DNA of 64,000 nt from CAYZXT01 sp964482515 (GTDB taxonomy: Bacteria > Elusimicrobiota > Elusimicrobia > FEN-1173): positions 27,261-91,260 of the forward strand of contig CAYZXT010000009.1 in the NCBI GenBank assembly GCA_964482515.1, in the 5' to 3' direction. Positions 22,714 through 31,612 of this stretch are shown here, one piece after another. The notes below the pieces were generated by a model. That model was not told the DNA's origin and ran no database searches. It worked only from the letters and a program-made list of their open reading frames with translations. The first letter of the stretch is position 1. Each line of letters starts with the position of its first letter. The position numbers were made by a program, and so were the translations under genes.

Positions 22714-22859
22714 TTAATTCTCCTTTAAAAACGAAAACCGCAAAGGCCAAGGCCGTCGCGGTTGGTCCAATCCTATTTTTTAATGTGAGCGGCCAAGGCC
22801 GCCTTGTCTTTCACGGGGACATTCTAGCTTTTAAGTCGGAGGTCCGATAGGGGAGCGGA

Positions 22860-24014
22860 TTAATAGGCGAAGGCGATGCCGGCGCCGAGGTAGCGCACGT
22901 CGAGCTGGTAAAACTGTCCGTGTGGGTAATGGCCTTCGTAATATTCCAGCAGCACCTGGAAGGAGCGGGTTTCCTTGTAGGGACTGGTGAACATCATCCC
23001 GGCCTTGACGCTGAAGTCCTGGTCCCAGCCCGTCTCTTCCCAGGATTGGACGCCGGCGCCGGCGATGAAACGGGCCCGCCGCCAGCCGGCCGGCGCTCCG
23101 CGGTATTCGATCCCGTATTGGTAGCGGTCTCGCCCGAGCGGCGTCTGCGACGAAACGATGCGCGACGGACCGCCGTAGGCGCGCAGGCCTTTCCAGTCGT
23201 AGGAGAGCAGGGTCTCCAGCTCCTCGTAGCTGATGTTGATCCGGGGCCCGACGGAGATGGGCTGGGGCAGGAGGAGGAATTCGTCCCCGAGGTGTGACGA
23301 CTGGTGGAAGATCCGCGCGCGGGCGGACCATCCCCGGCGGCGGACGCTGAGCGGGAAGCCGACGATGTAGTCCGCGTTGAGCAGGTCCTTCGAGTAGGTG
23401 TGCATGTTGAAGATCGCGAAGACCGCGGCGCTGACGCCGAACTGCACGCCGTCCCCTTCGTGGCGGCGGCTGCGGAGACGGACCAGGCCGAAATTCTCGC
23501 CGAACCCCACCGCCGCGAAATTGAAGGAGCCGAAACCGGTGCGCAGCCGCTGCATCGTGGTGTGGAAGCGCGGCTGCTTCGGGTCGGCCAGGGGCGCGAG
23601 GAAAACGTCTCCGCGGGGAAAACCGATCCAGCGCTTTCCGGGACGCGCCTCGTTCCAGTCGGCCCAGGAGCTCCATCGGGAATATTTTTTCGGGTTGACG
23701 ACAAGGAGGTCGACCACGTCTTCGACGCCGTCGAAGGATTCGATCTCCTTGGCGATCGCGCGGCCGACCTGCTCGGACTCCACGGTGCCCGTGAGAGTGA
23801 CCGTGCCGTCGTCCGCCTTCACTTCGATCTGGCCCGGGGCGACGGCGCGGGAATGCCGCAGCCACGATTCGACGTACCCGCGGATGTAGCCGTCGGAATA
23901 ATCGACGGATTTATTTTTTTGCGCGGCCGAAGATATGGACGGGAATGTCCCGCAGAGGAGCAAAGACAAAACGATGCTCGCCGAAACGAAAAGGATTGCT
24001 TTGATCCTGTTCAT
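22860..24014 (-). CDS. BON domain fused to a DUF1207 outer-membrane protein
   Basis: This 384-residue protein has a signal peptide ending at about residue 31 (FPSISSAAQ). Residues 40-112 are a BON domain (GYIRGYVESWLRHS, IEVKADDGTVTLTGTVESEQVGRAIAKEIESFDGVEDVV), which tethers to membranes. From 125 it is DUF1207-like (WIGFPRGDVFLAPLADPKQPRF) and continues as a beta barrel with long strands, ending in LGAGIAFAY. The DUF1207 family is an uncharacterised outer-membrane group. The fusion with BON is notable. Confidence 0.78.
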   Translation of the reverse strand: MNRIKAILFVSASIVLSLLLCGTFPSISSAAQKNKSVDYSDGYIRGYVESWLRHSRAVAPGQIEVKADDGTVTLTGTVESEQVGRAIAKEIESFDGVEDVVDLLVVNPKKYSRWSSWADWNEARPGKRWIGFPRGDVFLAPLADPKQPRFHTTMQRLRTGFGSFNFAAVGFGENFGLVRLRSRRHEGDGVQFGVSAAVFAIFNMHTYSKDLLNADYIVGFPLSVRRRGWSARARIFHQSSHLGDEFLLLPQPISVGPRINISYEELETLLSYDWKGLRAYGGPSRIVSSQTPLGRDRYQYGIEYRGAPAGWRRARFIAGAGVQSWEETGWDQDFSVKAGMMFTSPYKETRSFQVLLEYYEGHYPHGQFYQLDVRYLGAGIAFAY

Positions 24015-24188
24015 GCGGATCCTCCGATGGAAATCCTAGCTTAATAAAAACCGCTTGGTCGAGGCGTTTTTAATTCCGCAAAATATTTCGCGCAAAAAAT
24101 GATTGATGTGGAGTAAAATGTTTTTTTAATGATAAGATCATGTGAGAAGCGAATATTCTCAATGCCGAAAACCAAGGAGGCTCAGTTC

Positions 24189-24248
24189 ATGGCAAAAAAG
24201 AAAGCAAAATCGAAAAAGAAAAAGAAATCCGGAAAAAAACGTAAATAG
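24189..24248 (+). CDS. 19-residue lysine-rich mini-ORF
   Basis: ATG 24189 is placed eight bases after a full AAGGAGG. The frame encodes MAKKKAKSKKKKKSGKKRK (all but five residues Lys or Arg) and ends at TAG. Such a strong ribosome site in front of a coherent basic peptide, resembling histone-like or HU tails, argues for translation. No paralogue is seen in the window. Whether it acts alone or is a remnant of a longer basic protein cannot be told here. Confidence 0.5.
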   Translation: MAKKKAKSKKKKKSGKKRK

Positions 24249-24670
24249 CTATTTTCTTCTCCGTCGGGGACGGGCCGGAGCGGCGGCGTTCGTCGCTCCG
24301 CCCGTCCTTGGACGGAAGTTTTGATCCCGCCCCGTTCATTCTTCGCTCGATATAGTCCCGAACCGATTTCCATGAAATGATTTCCCCTTTCGCCTTTATG
24401 CCGGCGCGCCCGTCCCATTTTATCGGCGATGAGCCCGGTCGCGAATGACACCGAGGGGCGCCGTGAACCGGGACATCACTCAGGGTCGCTGGAAACGGCG
24501 GATGCGAGATGGGGAAAACCGCCGATCATGAAAGCCGTTCCGCCTCGGCGCGGAGTGGTTTTTTGACTTGGAACCAATCCGCTCCTCTCGCTGTTACCTA
24601 TATAAGGACCACTTCAGATGGGGGAATTCAGCGGCCCTTTCCTGATATCTCAAAATAGAAGGAGAACACA
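24249..24670. other. 422-bp gene-free region before sod
   Basis: After the mini-ORF, it holds a GC-rich hairpin at 24268-24307 and, near the sod gene, TATATA at about 24599 and a ribosome site AAGGAGA. No convincing coding frame is seen. The hairpin could end the mini-ORF transcript or belong to a small RNA. Confidence 0.4.
24268..24307. terminator. GC-rich hairpin after the lysine-rich ORF
   Basis: GGACGGGCCGGAGCG pairs with CGCTCCGCCCGTCC (one bulged base) around an 11-base loop. It lacks a clean T-run, so a factor-assisted terminator is only a guess. Confidence 0.45.
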
Positions 24671-25324
24671 ATGTCCCAAGCCTTGCAGAATGCCTACGCC
24701 TCCTATAAAGTCCGGCAGGACCTTAAGCCGAAAGGGTTGGATGGATTGTCGGAAAAACTGATCGACCAGCATTGGAAACTCTATGAGGGGTACGTGACCA
24801 ACACGAACCTTCTCAATAAATTGATATGGGATGCGGCGGACGCGAACGAGGAATTGAACAACGCGAAGCACGCCGAGATCCAAAGGCGCCTCGGGTTCGA
24901 ATACAACGGGATGGTCCTGCATGAATATTATTTCGGCGCGCTGAAGAAAGGCGCCGGGGAGAGGCCCTCCTCTTCCGCGGCGTCGAAGTTCGCGGAGGAT
25001 TTCGGCGGGTTCGACCGCTGGAAGAAGCAGTTCACCGAGATCGGCAAAATGAGGGGCGTGGGTTGGGCCGTCTTGAATTACGACCCGTCCCTGGGCCGGC
25101 TGAACAATTTCTGGATAACGGACCATGAGGTGGGAAACATCGCAGGGTTCGTTCCCATCCTGGTCATGGACGTGTGGGAACACGCCTACGTGCTGGATTA
25201 CGGAGCGTCCGCCGCGCCGGGAGCGGGAAGGGCGGCGTATTTGGAGGCGTACTTCAGGAACATAGACTGGGAGACGGTCGCGGCCCGGCTCGAGGCCGCT
25301 CGCGCGCAAAAGCCGTCGCGATAG
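24671..25324 (+). CDS. Iron/manganese superoxide dismutase
   Basis: This 217-residue protein has the four metal ligands in family context: LIDQHWKLYEGYV (His), MVLHEYYF (His) and DVWEHAYVLDYG (Asp and His). It is translated from ATG behind AAGGAGA. It converts superoxide to peroxide. Metal choice cannot be settled from these motifs alone; the sequence looks like the divergent Fe-type seen in anaerobic or deep-branching bacteria. It is alone, preceded by a 422-bp gene-free region. Confidence 0.92.
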   Translation: MSQALQNAYASYKVRQDLKPKGLDGLSEKLIDQHWKLYEGYVTNTNLLNKLIWDAADANEELNNAKHAEIQRRLGFEYNGMVLHEYYFGALKKGAGERPSSSAASKFAEDFGGFDRWKKQFTEIGKMRGVGWAVLNYDPSLGRLNNFWITDHEVGNIAGFVPILVMDVWEHAYVLDYGASAAPGAGRAAYLEAYFRNIDWETVAARLEAARAQKPSR

Positions 25325-25470
25325 AGATAGGGCCCCGCGCCGGCGGAAAGTTTCATCCAGGCCGTGGAATCCCTGGACCCCGCGAAGGATTCGGCGATCG
25401 CCAGATGAAGGTTCTCCCGCCCGGCGCGTCGTTCCGCGAGGGATGTCCGCCAATAAGTTAAAATAACCGC

Positions 25471-26571
25471 ATGGATCCCAATCCCGCCGGATCGAAGTGG
25501 AAAATCATCCAGCTGCTGCGCCGCTATCACAACGTCGCGCTGTTCCTCGGCGGGTTCATCTTCGACGCCGTGACGATCGTGCGCATCGACTCCTGGCTGG
25601 ACATCATGCTGCAGTTCGTGTATCTGCTGGCCTTGACGATAATCCTCGTCCTTCAATACCGTGAAAGCAAAGACGCCTGGCGTCCCAAGCGCTTCTTCTC
25701 GCGGATCTGGCGGTACAACGTCGAGGTACTGCATTTTCTGTACGGCGGTTTGCTGAGCGCCTACACGATCCTCTACTTCAAGAGCAGTTCCGGCTCTCGC
25801 CCCATCGTCTTCTTCCTGCTGATCGTCATCCTGCTCATCGTCAACGAAATGCCCCAGATCCGGAAATACGGCCACCGGCTGCGGCTGGGGCTTTACGCCT
25901 TTTGCCTGGCCTCTTACATGATCTACCTGGTGCCGATCCTGGTCGGCAGCATGGGCCCCTTCGTTTTTGTTTTGTCCCTGGCCCTGGCGGGGATCATGGT
26001 CTGGATCGTGGCCGGGATCCTGGCGCGGGGAACGGAAGACGCCCATCAAACGCGGGGACGGCTCTTCGCGCCCGCCGGCGCGGTCCTGGTCCTCATCGCC
26101 TTGTTTTACATGTTCCGGTTGATTCCGCCCGTGCCCCTCTCCGTCCAGTTCGCCGGGATTTACCACGCGGTGGAAAAGTCGCCGGAAGGATACGTGCTTA
26201 AGACGCCCCGTCCGCCCTGGTACCGGTTCTGGCGGAAGCAGTCGCGGCCGTTCCTGGCGAGGCCGGGGGATTCGATCATGTACTTCGTGAGGATCTACGC
26301 GCCCTCGCGCTTCCGCCACAACGTGCGGATCCGCTGGCTGTACCGGCAGAACGGGAAGTACGTCACGAGCGACGTCATGCCGCTGTCCGTCATCGGAGGG
26401 CGGATGGCGGGCTTTCGCGGCTACGCGGGCAAGGCGAATTACAGTCCGGGGAAATGGCGCGTGGTGGCCGAAACCGACGACGGCCGCGCCATCGGTTCGG
26501 TGTCGTTCCTGGTGGAGCCGGACGGGAGCGTCCACGAGAGGGAGTGGCTCGTCCTTCGGGACAGGAGCTGA
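25471..26571 (+). CDS. DUF2914 membrane protein
   Basis: This 366-residue protein has about seven to eight transmembrane helices in the first 220 residues (for example LALTIILVLQY, IVFFLLIVILLIV, FVFVLSLALAGIMVWIVAGIL) and a soluble C-terminal domain with IRWLYRQNGKYVTSDVMPL and GKWRVVAETDDGRAIGSVSFLV, the DUF2914 pattern, which probably lies in the periplasm. Function unknown. No ribosome site is seen; TAAAAT lies exactly six bases before the ATG. Confidence 0.82.
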   Translation: MDPNPAGSKWKIIQLLRRYHNVALFLGGFIFDAVTIVRIDSWLDIMLQFVYLLALTIILVLQYRESKDAWRPKRFFSRIWRYNVEVLHFLYGGLLSAYTILYFKSSSGSRPIVFFLLIVILLIVNEMPQIRKYGHRLRLGLYAFCLASYMIYLVPILVGSMGPFVFVLSLALAGIMVWIVAGILARGTEDAHQTRGRLFAPAGAVLVLIALFYMFRLIPPVPLSVQFAGIYHAVEKSPEGYVLKTPRPPWYRFWRKQSRPFLARPGDSIMYFVRIYAPSRFRHNVRIRWLYRQNGKYVTSDVMPLSVIGGRMAGFRGYAGKANYSPGKWRVVAETDDGRAIGSVSFLVEPDGSVHEREWLVLRDRS

Positions 26572-26745
26572 TTATTTTATTTCGAAGGTGACGTAGGCCC
26601 AGCGAAAGGCGAGGACGGCGAGGCCGAGCATGAAGGCCGCCAGTAGGACCGAGAGGAAAGACATCCAGGCGCGGCAGCGGGAGCAGTAGGGCAGGGACAA
26701 TTCCTGCCAGAGCCACATCCCCGCGTGGAACGGCCCCAGCGCCAT
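26572..26745 (-). CDS. Small membrane protein (57 aa)
   Basis: A frame from ATG 26745 encodes MALGPFHAGMWLWQEL, a CSRCRAW motif (C21 and C24), one hydrophobic helix (MSFLSVLLAAFMLGLAVLAF) and RWAYVTFEIK. The codon use matches the neighbours, and its stop abuts the stop of the DUF2914 gene on the other strand. No ribosome site is visible. The CxxC could bind metal or pair by disulphide. Not recognised. Confidence 0.5.
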   Translation of the reverse strand: MALGPFHAGMWLWQELSLPYCSRCRAWMSFLSVLLAAFMLGLAVLAFRWAYVTFEIK

Positions 26746-26781
26746 GGCGCCGGGAAGTTTAATAAAAACAGGGACCCTGCG

Positions 26782-26808
26782 ATCCTCGCCTGCGGCGAGG
26801 ATTTTTTT
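26782..26808 (+). terminator. Intrinsic terminator
   Basis: ATCCTCGCC and GGCGAGGAT arms, TGC loop, then seven Ts. It is on the plus strand, about 210 bp after the DUF2914 gene. Confidence 0.8.
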
Positions 26809-26849
26809 ACAGCGTCCGCATATGTTTATGGCATGGGCCTCGGTCGTTG

Positions 26850-27209
26850 TCAGGCCTCGACGATGGTGGAAAATCCGCCGTAGGTCATGCGGTTCACGTC
26901 GAAGGGCATTTCCTTCATGTCCCCCATTTTCTCCATCTCCTTCATCACTTTGGCGTTGACGCGGTCGCGGTGTGCCCGCGATTTGTAAACGATGTAGGCG
27001 AAGATCACGGTTTCACCGGGCTTGGCCTTCGCCAGGCGGGGGAACGGAAGACCGCACCCCGGCTGCACCCTAAAGTCTTCGCCGACGCACTCCTTGTAAT
27101 CCAGCGCGCCGTGTTTCATCCACGCTTTTTTACCAAACTCTGCCATGCGCTTGTAGGCTTTCAGGTTTTTCCTGGGAATGGGAATGACGAATCCATCGAC
27201 GTATGACAT
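26850..27209 (-). CDS. DUF1428 protein (YbaA-like)
   Basis: This 119-residue protein has the DUF1428 pattern: MSYVDGFVIPIPRKNLKAYK, WMKHGALDYKECVGED, IVYKSRAHRDRVNAKVM and a C-terminal MTYGGFSTIVEA. It is a dimeric ferredoxin-like fold family of unknown function, often annotated as RNA signal recognition particle. It forms a likely operon with the DoxX and SRPBCC genes upstream on the minus strand. Confidence 0.9.
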   Translation of the reverse strand: MSYVDGFVIPIPRKNLKAYKRMAEFGKKAWMKHGALDYKECVGEDFRVQPGCGLPFPRLAKAKPGETVIFAYIVYKSRAHRDRVNAKVMKEMEKMGDMKEMPFDVNRMTYGGFSTIVEA

Positions 27210-27245
27210 GGGAATCCCTCCGATCAGTTAATTGAGGCCAATTCT

Positions 27246-27653
27246 CTAATTGGTTGCTTTCTTCCGCCGCATCAACGCGTCGAGGCTCCAGGCGCCGCCG
27301 CCGTGGGCCGCGTAGAGGAGGAATATGAAGCAGAACAGGACCGCCGGTTCGCCCTGGTTCTGGATCGGCCAGAAGCCGCTGGGCTGGTGGAACTGGAAAT
27401 AGGCGACGGCCATTTCGCCGGAGATGATGAAGGCGACGGGCCGCGTGAAGAGCCCGAGAAGCAACATTGCGCCGCCGACCAGCTCCAACAGTCCGCCGAT
27501 CCCCATCTGGGACATCAGCGCGGGCTTTCCCCCGAACTGCGCGGGGACGCCGCCGAACCAGTTGAGGACCTTCATGCCGCCCGCCTGCATGAACAAAAGC
27601 CCGGAAACGAAGCGCAGCAGGAAGAACGTGATTTTATTCGCTTTTTCCATCAT
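27246..27653 (-). CDS. DoxX-family membrane protein
   Basis: This 135-residue protein has four transmembrane helices. FLLRFVSGLLFMQAGGMKVLNWFGG and GGLLELVGGAMLLLGLFTRPVAFIISGEMAVAYF are the DoxX core, and FCFIFLLYAAHGGGAWSLDAL is the usual end. AAGGAGA precedes two consecutive ATG codons. DoxX proteins are linked to redox or membrane stress in several bacteria; its partners here are DUF1428 and SRPBCC genes. Confidence 0.92.
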   Translation of the reverse strand: MMEKANKITFFLLRFVSGLLFMQAGGMKVLNWFGGVPAQFGGKPALMSQMGIGGLLELVGGAMLLLGLFTRPVAFIISGEMAVAYFQFHQPSGFWPIQNQGEPAVLFCFIFLLYAAHGGGAWSLDALMRRKKATN

Positions 27654-27709
27654 GATTGACTTCTCCTTGTGGGGATGGTATTTACCGCCGTTCGTGGGAA
27701 CGCTGCGGC

Positions 27710-28252
27710 TTACGACCGCTCTGCGCCGGATTCCACCAGCGTTTTCATCTGGGCCAGGCCCTTATCGAAATCGCCGCCGACCATCTTGTCCATGTCCATG
27801 ACCAGGTGGACGGCCTTCGCCATGAAGTTGTTTTTTCCGGACATGGCCCAGGTCACGACGGTTTGGTTGCCCTCGGGGACGAAGGTGAATTCCGTTTCGT
27901 TGCTGGCGGAGAAGGGCTTCAGAAATACGAGCCGGATGCGGACGAGCTCGGGCGCGCGGCTTTCCGTGATCGTCATGCTCCCTTCTCCGACCTTTTTGTT
28001 GCCGGCCCAGGCGTAGGACGCGCCCACGCCGGACTCCGGGCCGGTGAAGGTTTTCTTCATGCCCGGGTCCAGCTTCTCCCAGGGCGACCAGCCGGCCCAA
28101 TTCCGAAAATCGTTCACTTGTTCGAACACCGCTTCCGGCGGGGCGGATATCGTCGTGGCGCGCGCGACCCGGAACTCGTCGGGCTGCAGCCTTACGATTA
28201 TGGTGATGATGGCGGCGATCACCAGGAGGGCGATCACTATTTTTTTAAACAT
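27710..28252 (-). CDS. SRPBCC-domain protein with membrane anchor
   Basis: This 180-residue protein starts at ATG 28252 behind GGAGG. It has an N-terminal anchor (IVIALLVIAAIITIIV), then an SRPBCC ligand-binding fold: RVARATTISAPPEAVFEQVNDFRNWAGWSPWEKLDPGM and the C-terminal DMDKMVGGDFDKGLAQMKTLVES. This is the polyketide-cyclase-like group with GWSPWEKLDP. The ligand is unknown. Confidence 0.88.
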   Translation of the reverse strand: MFKKIVIALLVIAAIITIIVRLQPDEFRVARATTISAPPEAVFEQVNDFRNWAGWSPWEKLDPGMKKTFTGPESGVGASYAWAGNKKVGEGSMTITESRAPELVRIRLVFLKPFSASNETEFTFVPEGNQTVVTWAMSGKNNFMAKAVHLVMDMDKMVGGDFDKGLAQMKTLVESGAERS

Positions 28253-28382
28253 GGAGCCTCCATATTTTATGGATGAGATTTTTGCGCAAATTATCAGCCC
28301 GGACCCATTGACGTGGCCAACCTCGACTATGATACTCAAGAATTGCGGGGGGCCGAAAGAGGGAATTAGGTAGAATGCTGCC

Positions 28383-29243
28383 ATGCCTTCGTTTCCGGGA
28401 ATGAGATATGTTTTTCGATGGACGCTTTTAGGCGCATTGGTCGTTTTTGCGGCGGCCGGTTTGGCCGGAGGCGGAGAGCTGAGCGTGGCGTTCATCGATT
28501 GCGGCCGCGGCGACGCGATCCTCATCCGGACGCCGGCGGGGGAGAATGTTTTGCTGGATGCCGGCCCGTCTCCCCAACAGGCCCGCCGCGAGGGCCGTCC
28601 CGGGGCGGTGCGGAAGTATCTCCGCAAAGCGGGCGTCAGGCGTTTGGACGCGGCCATCCTTTCGCACGGACACCCCGACCACGCCGGCGGATTTTCCTCC
28701 GTCATCCGGTCCTTTCCCGTCAAAAACTTCTACGAGTCCGGGCGCGCGGACGTTTCTCCCGAGTATCGAGGCCTTCAGCGTACTCTGCGGCGAAAAGAGA
28801 TCCGGCGCGTCCTGGTCAAAGCGGGCGACGTCGTCAATTTGGACACATCCGTCGACATCCAGGTGCTTTGGCCGGACGAGACGCCTCCGGGCGGCGACCT
28901 GAACGACAATTCCCTCGTGATCAGGCTGACCTACGGGGAGACGTCCGTCCTTTTTCCGGGGGACGTGGGCGCTGGAGCGGAGGAAGCGTTGGTCCGGCGG
29001 TACGGCGAATCTTTGGAAAGCGGGGTCCTGAAAGTCCCCCATCACGGGCTGGGTTCCTCCGCCTCGGCCGGTTTCCTCCTGAGCGTCAAACCGGAAATCG
29101 CGGTCATCTGCATCGGCGGCGGAGTCCAGCCGGACGCGGCGATTCTGGAACGTTTGAGTGAATCCGGCGCGCGGGTTTATCGGACGGACCAGGCAGGGAC
29201 GGTCCGGGTCGTCTCCGACGGAAAAACTTGGGAGGTCCGGTGA
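28383..29243 (+). CDS. ComEC-like metallo-beta-lactamase-fold hydrolase
   Basis: This 286-residue protein has a signal peptide or anchor (WTLLGALVVFAAAGLAGG) and an MBL fold: FIDCGRGDAILIRTP, LSHGHPDHAGG (metal motif H-x-H-x-D-H), VLFPGDV and LKVPHHGLGSS. This matches the separate MBL hydrolases related to the ComEC C-terminal domain. It probably acts on nucleic acid or phosphoesters outside the cytoplasm. TAGAAT lies exactly six bases before the ATG and there is no ribosome site. It overlaps the VanZ gene by four bases. Confidence 0.87.
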   Translation: MPSFPGMRYVFRWTLLGALVVFAAAGLAGGGELSVAFIDCGRGDAILIRTPAGENVLLDAGPSPQQARREGRPGAVRKYLRKAGVRRLDAAILSHGHPDHAGGFSSVIRSFPVKNFYESGRADVSPEYRGLQRTLRRKEIRRVLVKAGDVVNLDTSVDIQVLWPDETPPGGDLNDNSLVIRLTYGETSVLFPGDVGAGAEEALVRRYGESLESGVLKVPHHGLGSSASAGFLLSVKPEIAVICIGGGVQPDAAILERLSESGARVYRTDQAGTVRVVSDGKTWEVR

Positions 29244-29767
29244 CGCCGGAGCGCCGTTCGCTTTTTTTCGCCTGGGCGGCGGCCGGTTACCTCGCCCTGA
29301 TTTATTCGACGCTGGGCGCGATGCGGGATATTCAGCTGGTTTTTCAGAAAACGGCCGGCGCGCTGGCGTCTTCGATCATCAACGCCGCGATCCTTTTGTG
29401 CGGAGGGATCCTGTTGTGGGGGCGGCGCGTGGTTCTCCGGTCTCAACGGCGGTGGATCTGGGCGCTGCTGGTGGGGGCGGGTTATATCGCCGCGTCGCGA
29501 TGGCTCCCCGTTTCGGAGGAGAAGTTTCACTTGGTCCAGTACGGTTTTTTGTCGTTCCTCGTCACGGAGTCCCTTCGGGGACGCGCCGCGCCCTGGGCCC
29601 GGCACGCGATGTCCTTTGCGATCGTATGCCTCGCCGGGACCCTGGACGAAGCTATCCAGTATTTCCTTCCGAACCGCGTCGGCGACGTCCGCGATGTGAT
29701 CATTAATTTCGTGTCCGCCGGGCTGGCCCAGGGGGCCCTGGCGATTTTGGATTCCGATAAAAAATAA
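29240..29767 (+). CDS. VanZ-family membrane protein
   Basis: This 175-residue protein starts at GTG 29240, overlapping the stop of the MBL gene and behind GGGAGG. It has four to five helices and the VanZ motif: EEKFHLVQYGFLSFLV and GTLDEAIQYFLPNRVGDVRDVIINFVSAGLA. VanZ proteins act in envelope homeostasis or glycopeptide tolerance; the precise role is unknown. Confidence 0.87.
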   Translation: MTPERRSLFFAWAAAGYLALIYSTLGAMRDIQLVFQKTAGALASSIINAAILLCGGILLWGRRVVLRSQRRWIWALLVGAGYIAASRWLPVSEEKFHLVQYGFLSFLVTESLRGRAAPWARHAMSFAIVCLAGTLDEAIQYFLPNRVGDVRDVIINFVSAGLAQGALAILDSDKK

Positions 29768-29801
29768 TTTAGCGACACGGTTTTACCGACGGAAAACAGG
29801 G

Positions 29802-29807
29802 TATAAT
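29802..29807 (+). promoter_or_regulatory. -10 box (TATAAT) before the FemAB-like gene
   Basis: Exact TATAAT in an otherwise AT-rich gap; the -35 is weak. The transcript would have a leader of about 50 nt. Confidence 0.45.
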
Positions 29808-29862
29808 ACCTGTTCTTTGTGCAGAATAAATCCGATGTAACGGGAATCCTCAAAGAGGCGTC

Positions 29863-30930
29863 ATGCTAATGAAGGCGGATCAAACCAATCCTTCCGTTGA
29901 CCTTGAGTGGGAACAGGCCATAGAAAACTGTTCCTACGCGACATTTTTCCATACCCGCGCCTGGGCGCGCATTTTGGTGGCTGGTTTCGGCCGGTTGTTC
30001 CACCCCTCGCCGAAAATCATTCCGCTGGGGCAGGGGAAGCGCGGCATTCTTCCGTTGATGGAGACCGAGTATCAAGGGAAAGGTTTTTTCCGGGCTCTTC
30101 ACGCCGGCGCCCTGGGTGTGTATGGCGGACCCCTTTTGCCTGACGGCGGTGCTCCGAGGGTCGTAAAAGAAATACTCTCCGGGTTACATTCCGCACAAAC
30201 GTCAAACGTGTTTATTTTTGGAAACCCATACGCGCCCAGTGAATTTCAAAATCTCTGGGAAGATCCGCGCCGAGTTGTCCAATTCACGCAGATTGTCGAT
30301 TTTCAAGGCATGCGAGACGAAAATGACCTCTTTTCCATCTATTCCAAGAGCGTGAGGAAGAGGATCCGGGCGGTTCCTGAGACCCGCTACGTGGTGCGCC
30401 CGGCGGCGTCAATCGAAGACGTGCGCTCCGTGGAACGAATATATCGAGAGAGGTTGGCTCAATGGGGCGATCGCGCCACGAATTCTCATCCACTCAGCCT
30501 ATTCGAAGCTATTTATAATTTGGGCGGGGAAGCCGCCAGGATTTGGATCGTTGAGAGCGGCGGTGAAATCGTGGCCGGCAATGTCAATTTTTATTTCCGA
30601 AACACCTGCGTCGATTGGCTTCATATTTGCAATAAAGATCACCTCCCGATGGGCTTAAGTCATTATTTTACCCATTGGTTGGTCCGGGACGCCTGGTCCC
30701 GCGGTTATTCTGTTTATGATTTCAATCCCAGCGGTGGCCATGAGGGCGTGGTTGCTTTCAAGCGCAGCTTCGGTGCTGTTGAAAAACCGTTCAGCGGATA
30801 TTCGTGGGGGGGAAGTTACTTGTACCAAATGTTTAATAAGATGTCGTTTCTGCGGACTCGCTACCTGGCCTCGGCGATTCCCTACGTCGGTGAAGATTTA
30901 GGGGTCTTTCAGTTGCTCACAATGGGATAA
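29863..30930 (+). CDS. FemAB/GNAT-type acyltransferase
   Basis: This 355-residue protein has the FemAB-related tandem acyltransferase pattern: FFHTRAWARIL, then residues 150-330 with KSVRKRIRAVPETRYVVRPAASIEDVRSVERIYRERL, AARIWIVESGGEIVAGNVNFYF and YDFNPSGGHEGVVAFKRSFGA. Relatives attach amino acids to peptidoglycan or act in exopolysaccharide and exosortase loci. No neighbouring partner points to a substrate. Codon use is less GC-biased than its neighbours. A strong two-way terminator follows. Confidence 0.78.
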   Translation: MLMKADQTNPSVDLEWEQAIENCSYATFFHTRAWARILVAGFGRLFHPSPKIIPLGQGKRGILPLMETEYQGKGFFRALHAGALGVYGGPLLPDGGAPRVVKEILSGLHSAQTSNVFIFGNPYAPSEFQNLWEDPRRVVQFTQIVDFQGMRDENDLFSIYSKSVRKRIRAVPETRYVVRPAASIEDVRSVERIYRERLAQWGDRATNSHPLSLFEAIYNLGGEAARIWIVESGGEIVAGNVNFYFRNTCVDWLHICNKDHLPMGLSHYFTHWLVRDAWSRGYSVYDFNPSGGHEGVVAFKRSFGAVEKPFSGYSWGGSYLYQMFNKMSFLRTRYLASAIPYVGEDLGVFQLLTMG

Positions 30931-30946
30931 AAGATTCAAGCGACCG

Positions 30947-30990
30947 TAAAACAAAAGGCGTCCCCCGCGAGGAGGACGCCTTTTGTTTTA
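30947..30990. terminator. Bidirectional intrinsic terminator
   Basis: Perfect 17-base arms (TAAAACAAAAGGCGTCC and complement) around a 10-base loop. It ends the FemAB-like gene on the plus strand and tpx on the minus strand. Confidence 0.92.
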
Positions 30991-31001
30991 ATACGCTTGT
31001 G

Positions 31002-31511
31002 TTAAGCCGGCTGTTTGAGCGCGTTCAGTGCGGCGTCGTAGTTGGGCTCCTGGGTGATTTCCGGGACCTGTTCGGTGTAGACGACTTTGCCGCTCTCGTT
31101 GAGTATGACCACGGCACGGGACAGGAGCCCCGCCATGGGGCCGTCGGCGATGCGCGCGCCGTAGGCCGTTCCAAAGGAAGAATCGCGCAGCTCGGACGTC
31201 GTGATCACGTTGTTAATGCCTTCGGCGCCGCAGAACCGCTTCAGCGCGAAGGGAAGGTCGCGGGAGACCCCGAGGATGACGGTGTTGTTCAGCTTCGCGG
31301 CCTCCTGGTTGAACTTGCGCACGGACGCGGCGCAGACGCCGGTGTCGATGCTGGGGAATATGTTCAGGATGACCTTCTTGCCGGCGAAGTCCTTCAAGCT
31401 GACGTCGGACAGGTCGGCCTTGGTGAGTCTAAAGTCGGGCGCCGCGGATCCGGTCGCGGGAAGGTTCCCGGCGGTGTTGATCATGTTTCCTTTGAGTTTG
31501 ATCTGGGCCAT
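31002..31511 (-). CDS. tpx: Thiol peroxidase
   Basis: This 169-residue atypical 2-Cys peroxiredoxin has VILNIFPSIDTGVCAASVRKFNQ (peroxidatic Cys) and ALKRFCGAEGI (resolving Cys), the Tpx pattern. It reduces lipid and hydrogen peroxides using thioredoxin in the periplasm or cytoplasm. AAGGAG precedes the ATG. It stands alone between a two-way terminator and a divergent membrane-protein gene. Confidence 0.95.
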   Translation of the reverse strand: MAQIKLKGNMINTAGNLPATGSAAPDFRLTKADLSDVSLKDFAGKKVILNIFPSIDTGVCAASVRKFNQEAAKLNNTVILGVSRDLPFALKRFCGAEGINNVITTSELRDSSFGTAYGARIADGPMAGLLSRAVVILNESGKVVYTEQVPEITQEPNYDAALNALKQPA

Positions 31512-31612
31512 ATTTTCTCCTTGGGGATGAGGTAACTTTACCTGAATTATATACTTTGCGGACCGGCGGCGTAAGCGGCTTTGGAAAGTGTTTTTTTATA
31601 TATGATATGCCC

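Noticed and set aside
24142..24324. 60-codon frame overlapping the lysine-rich ORF
   Set aside because: It has no ribosome site and reads the same A-rich stretch in another frame; the ORF at 24189 has a perfect site.
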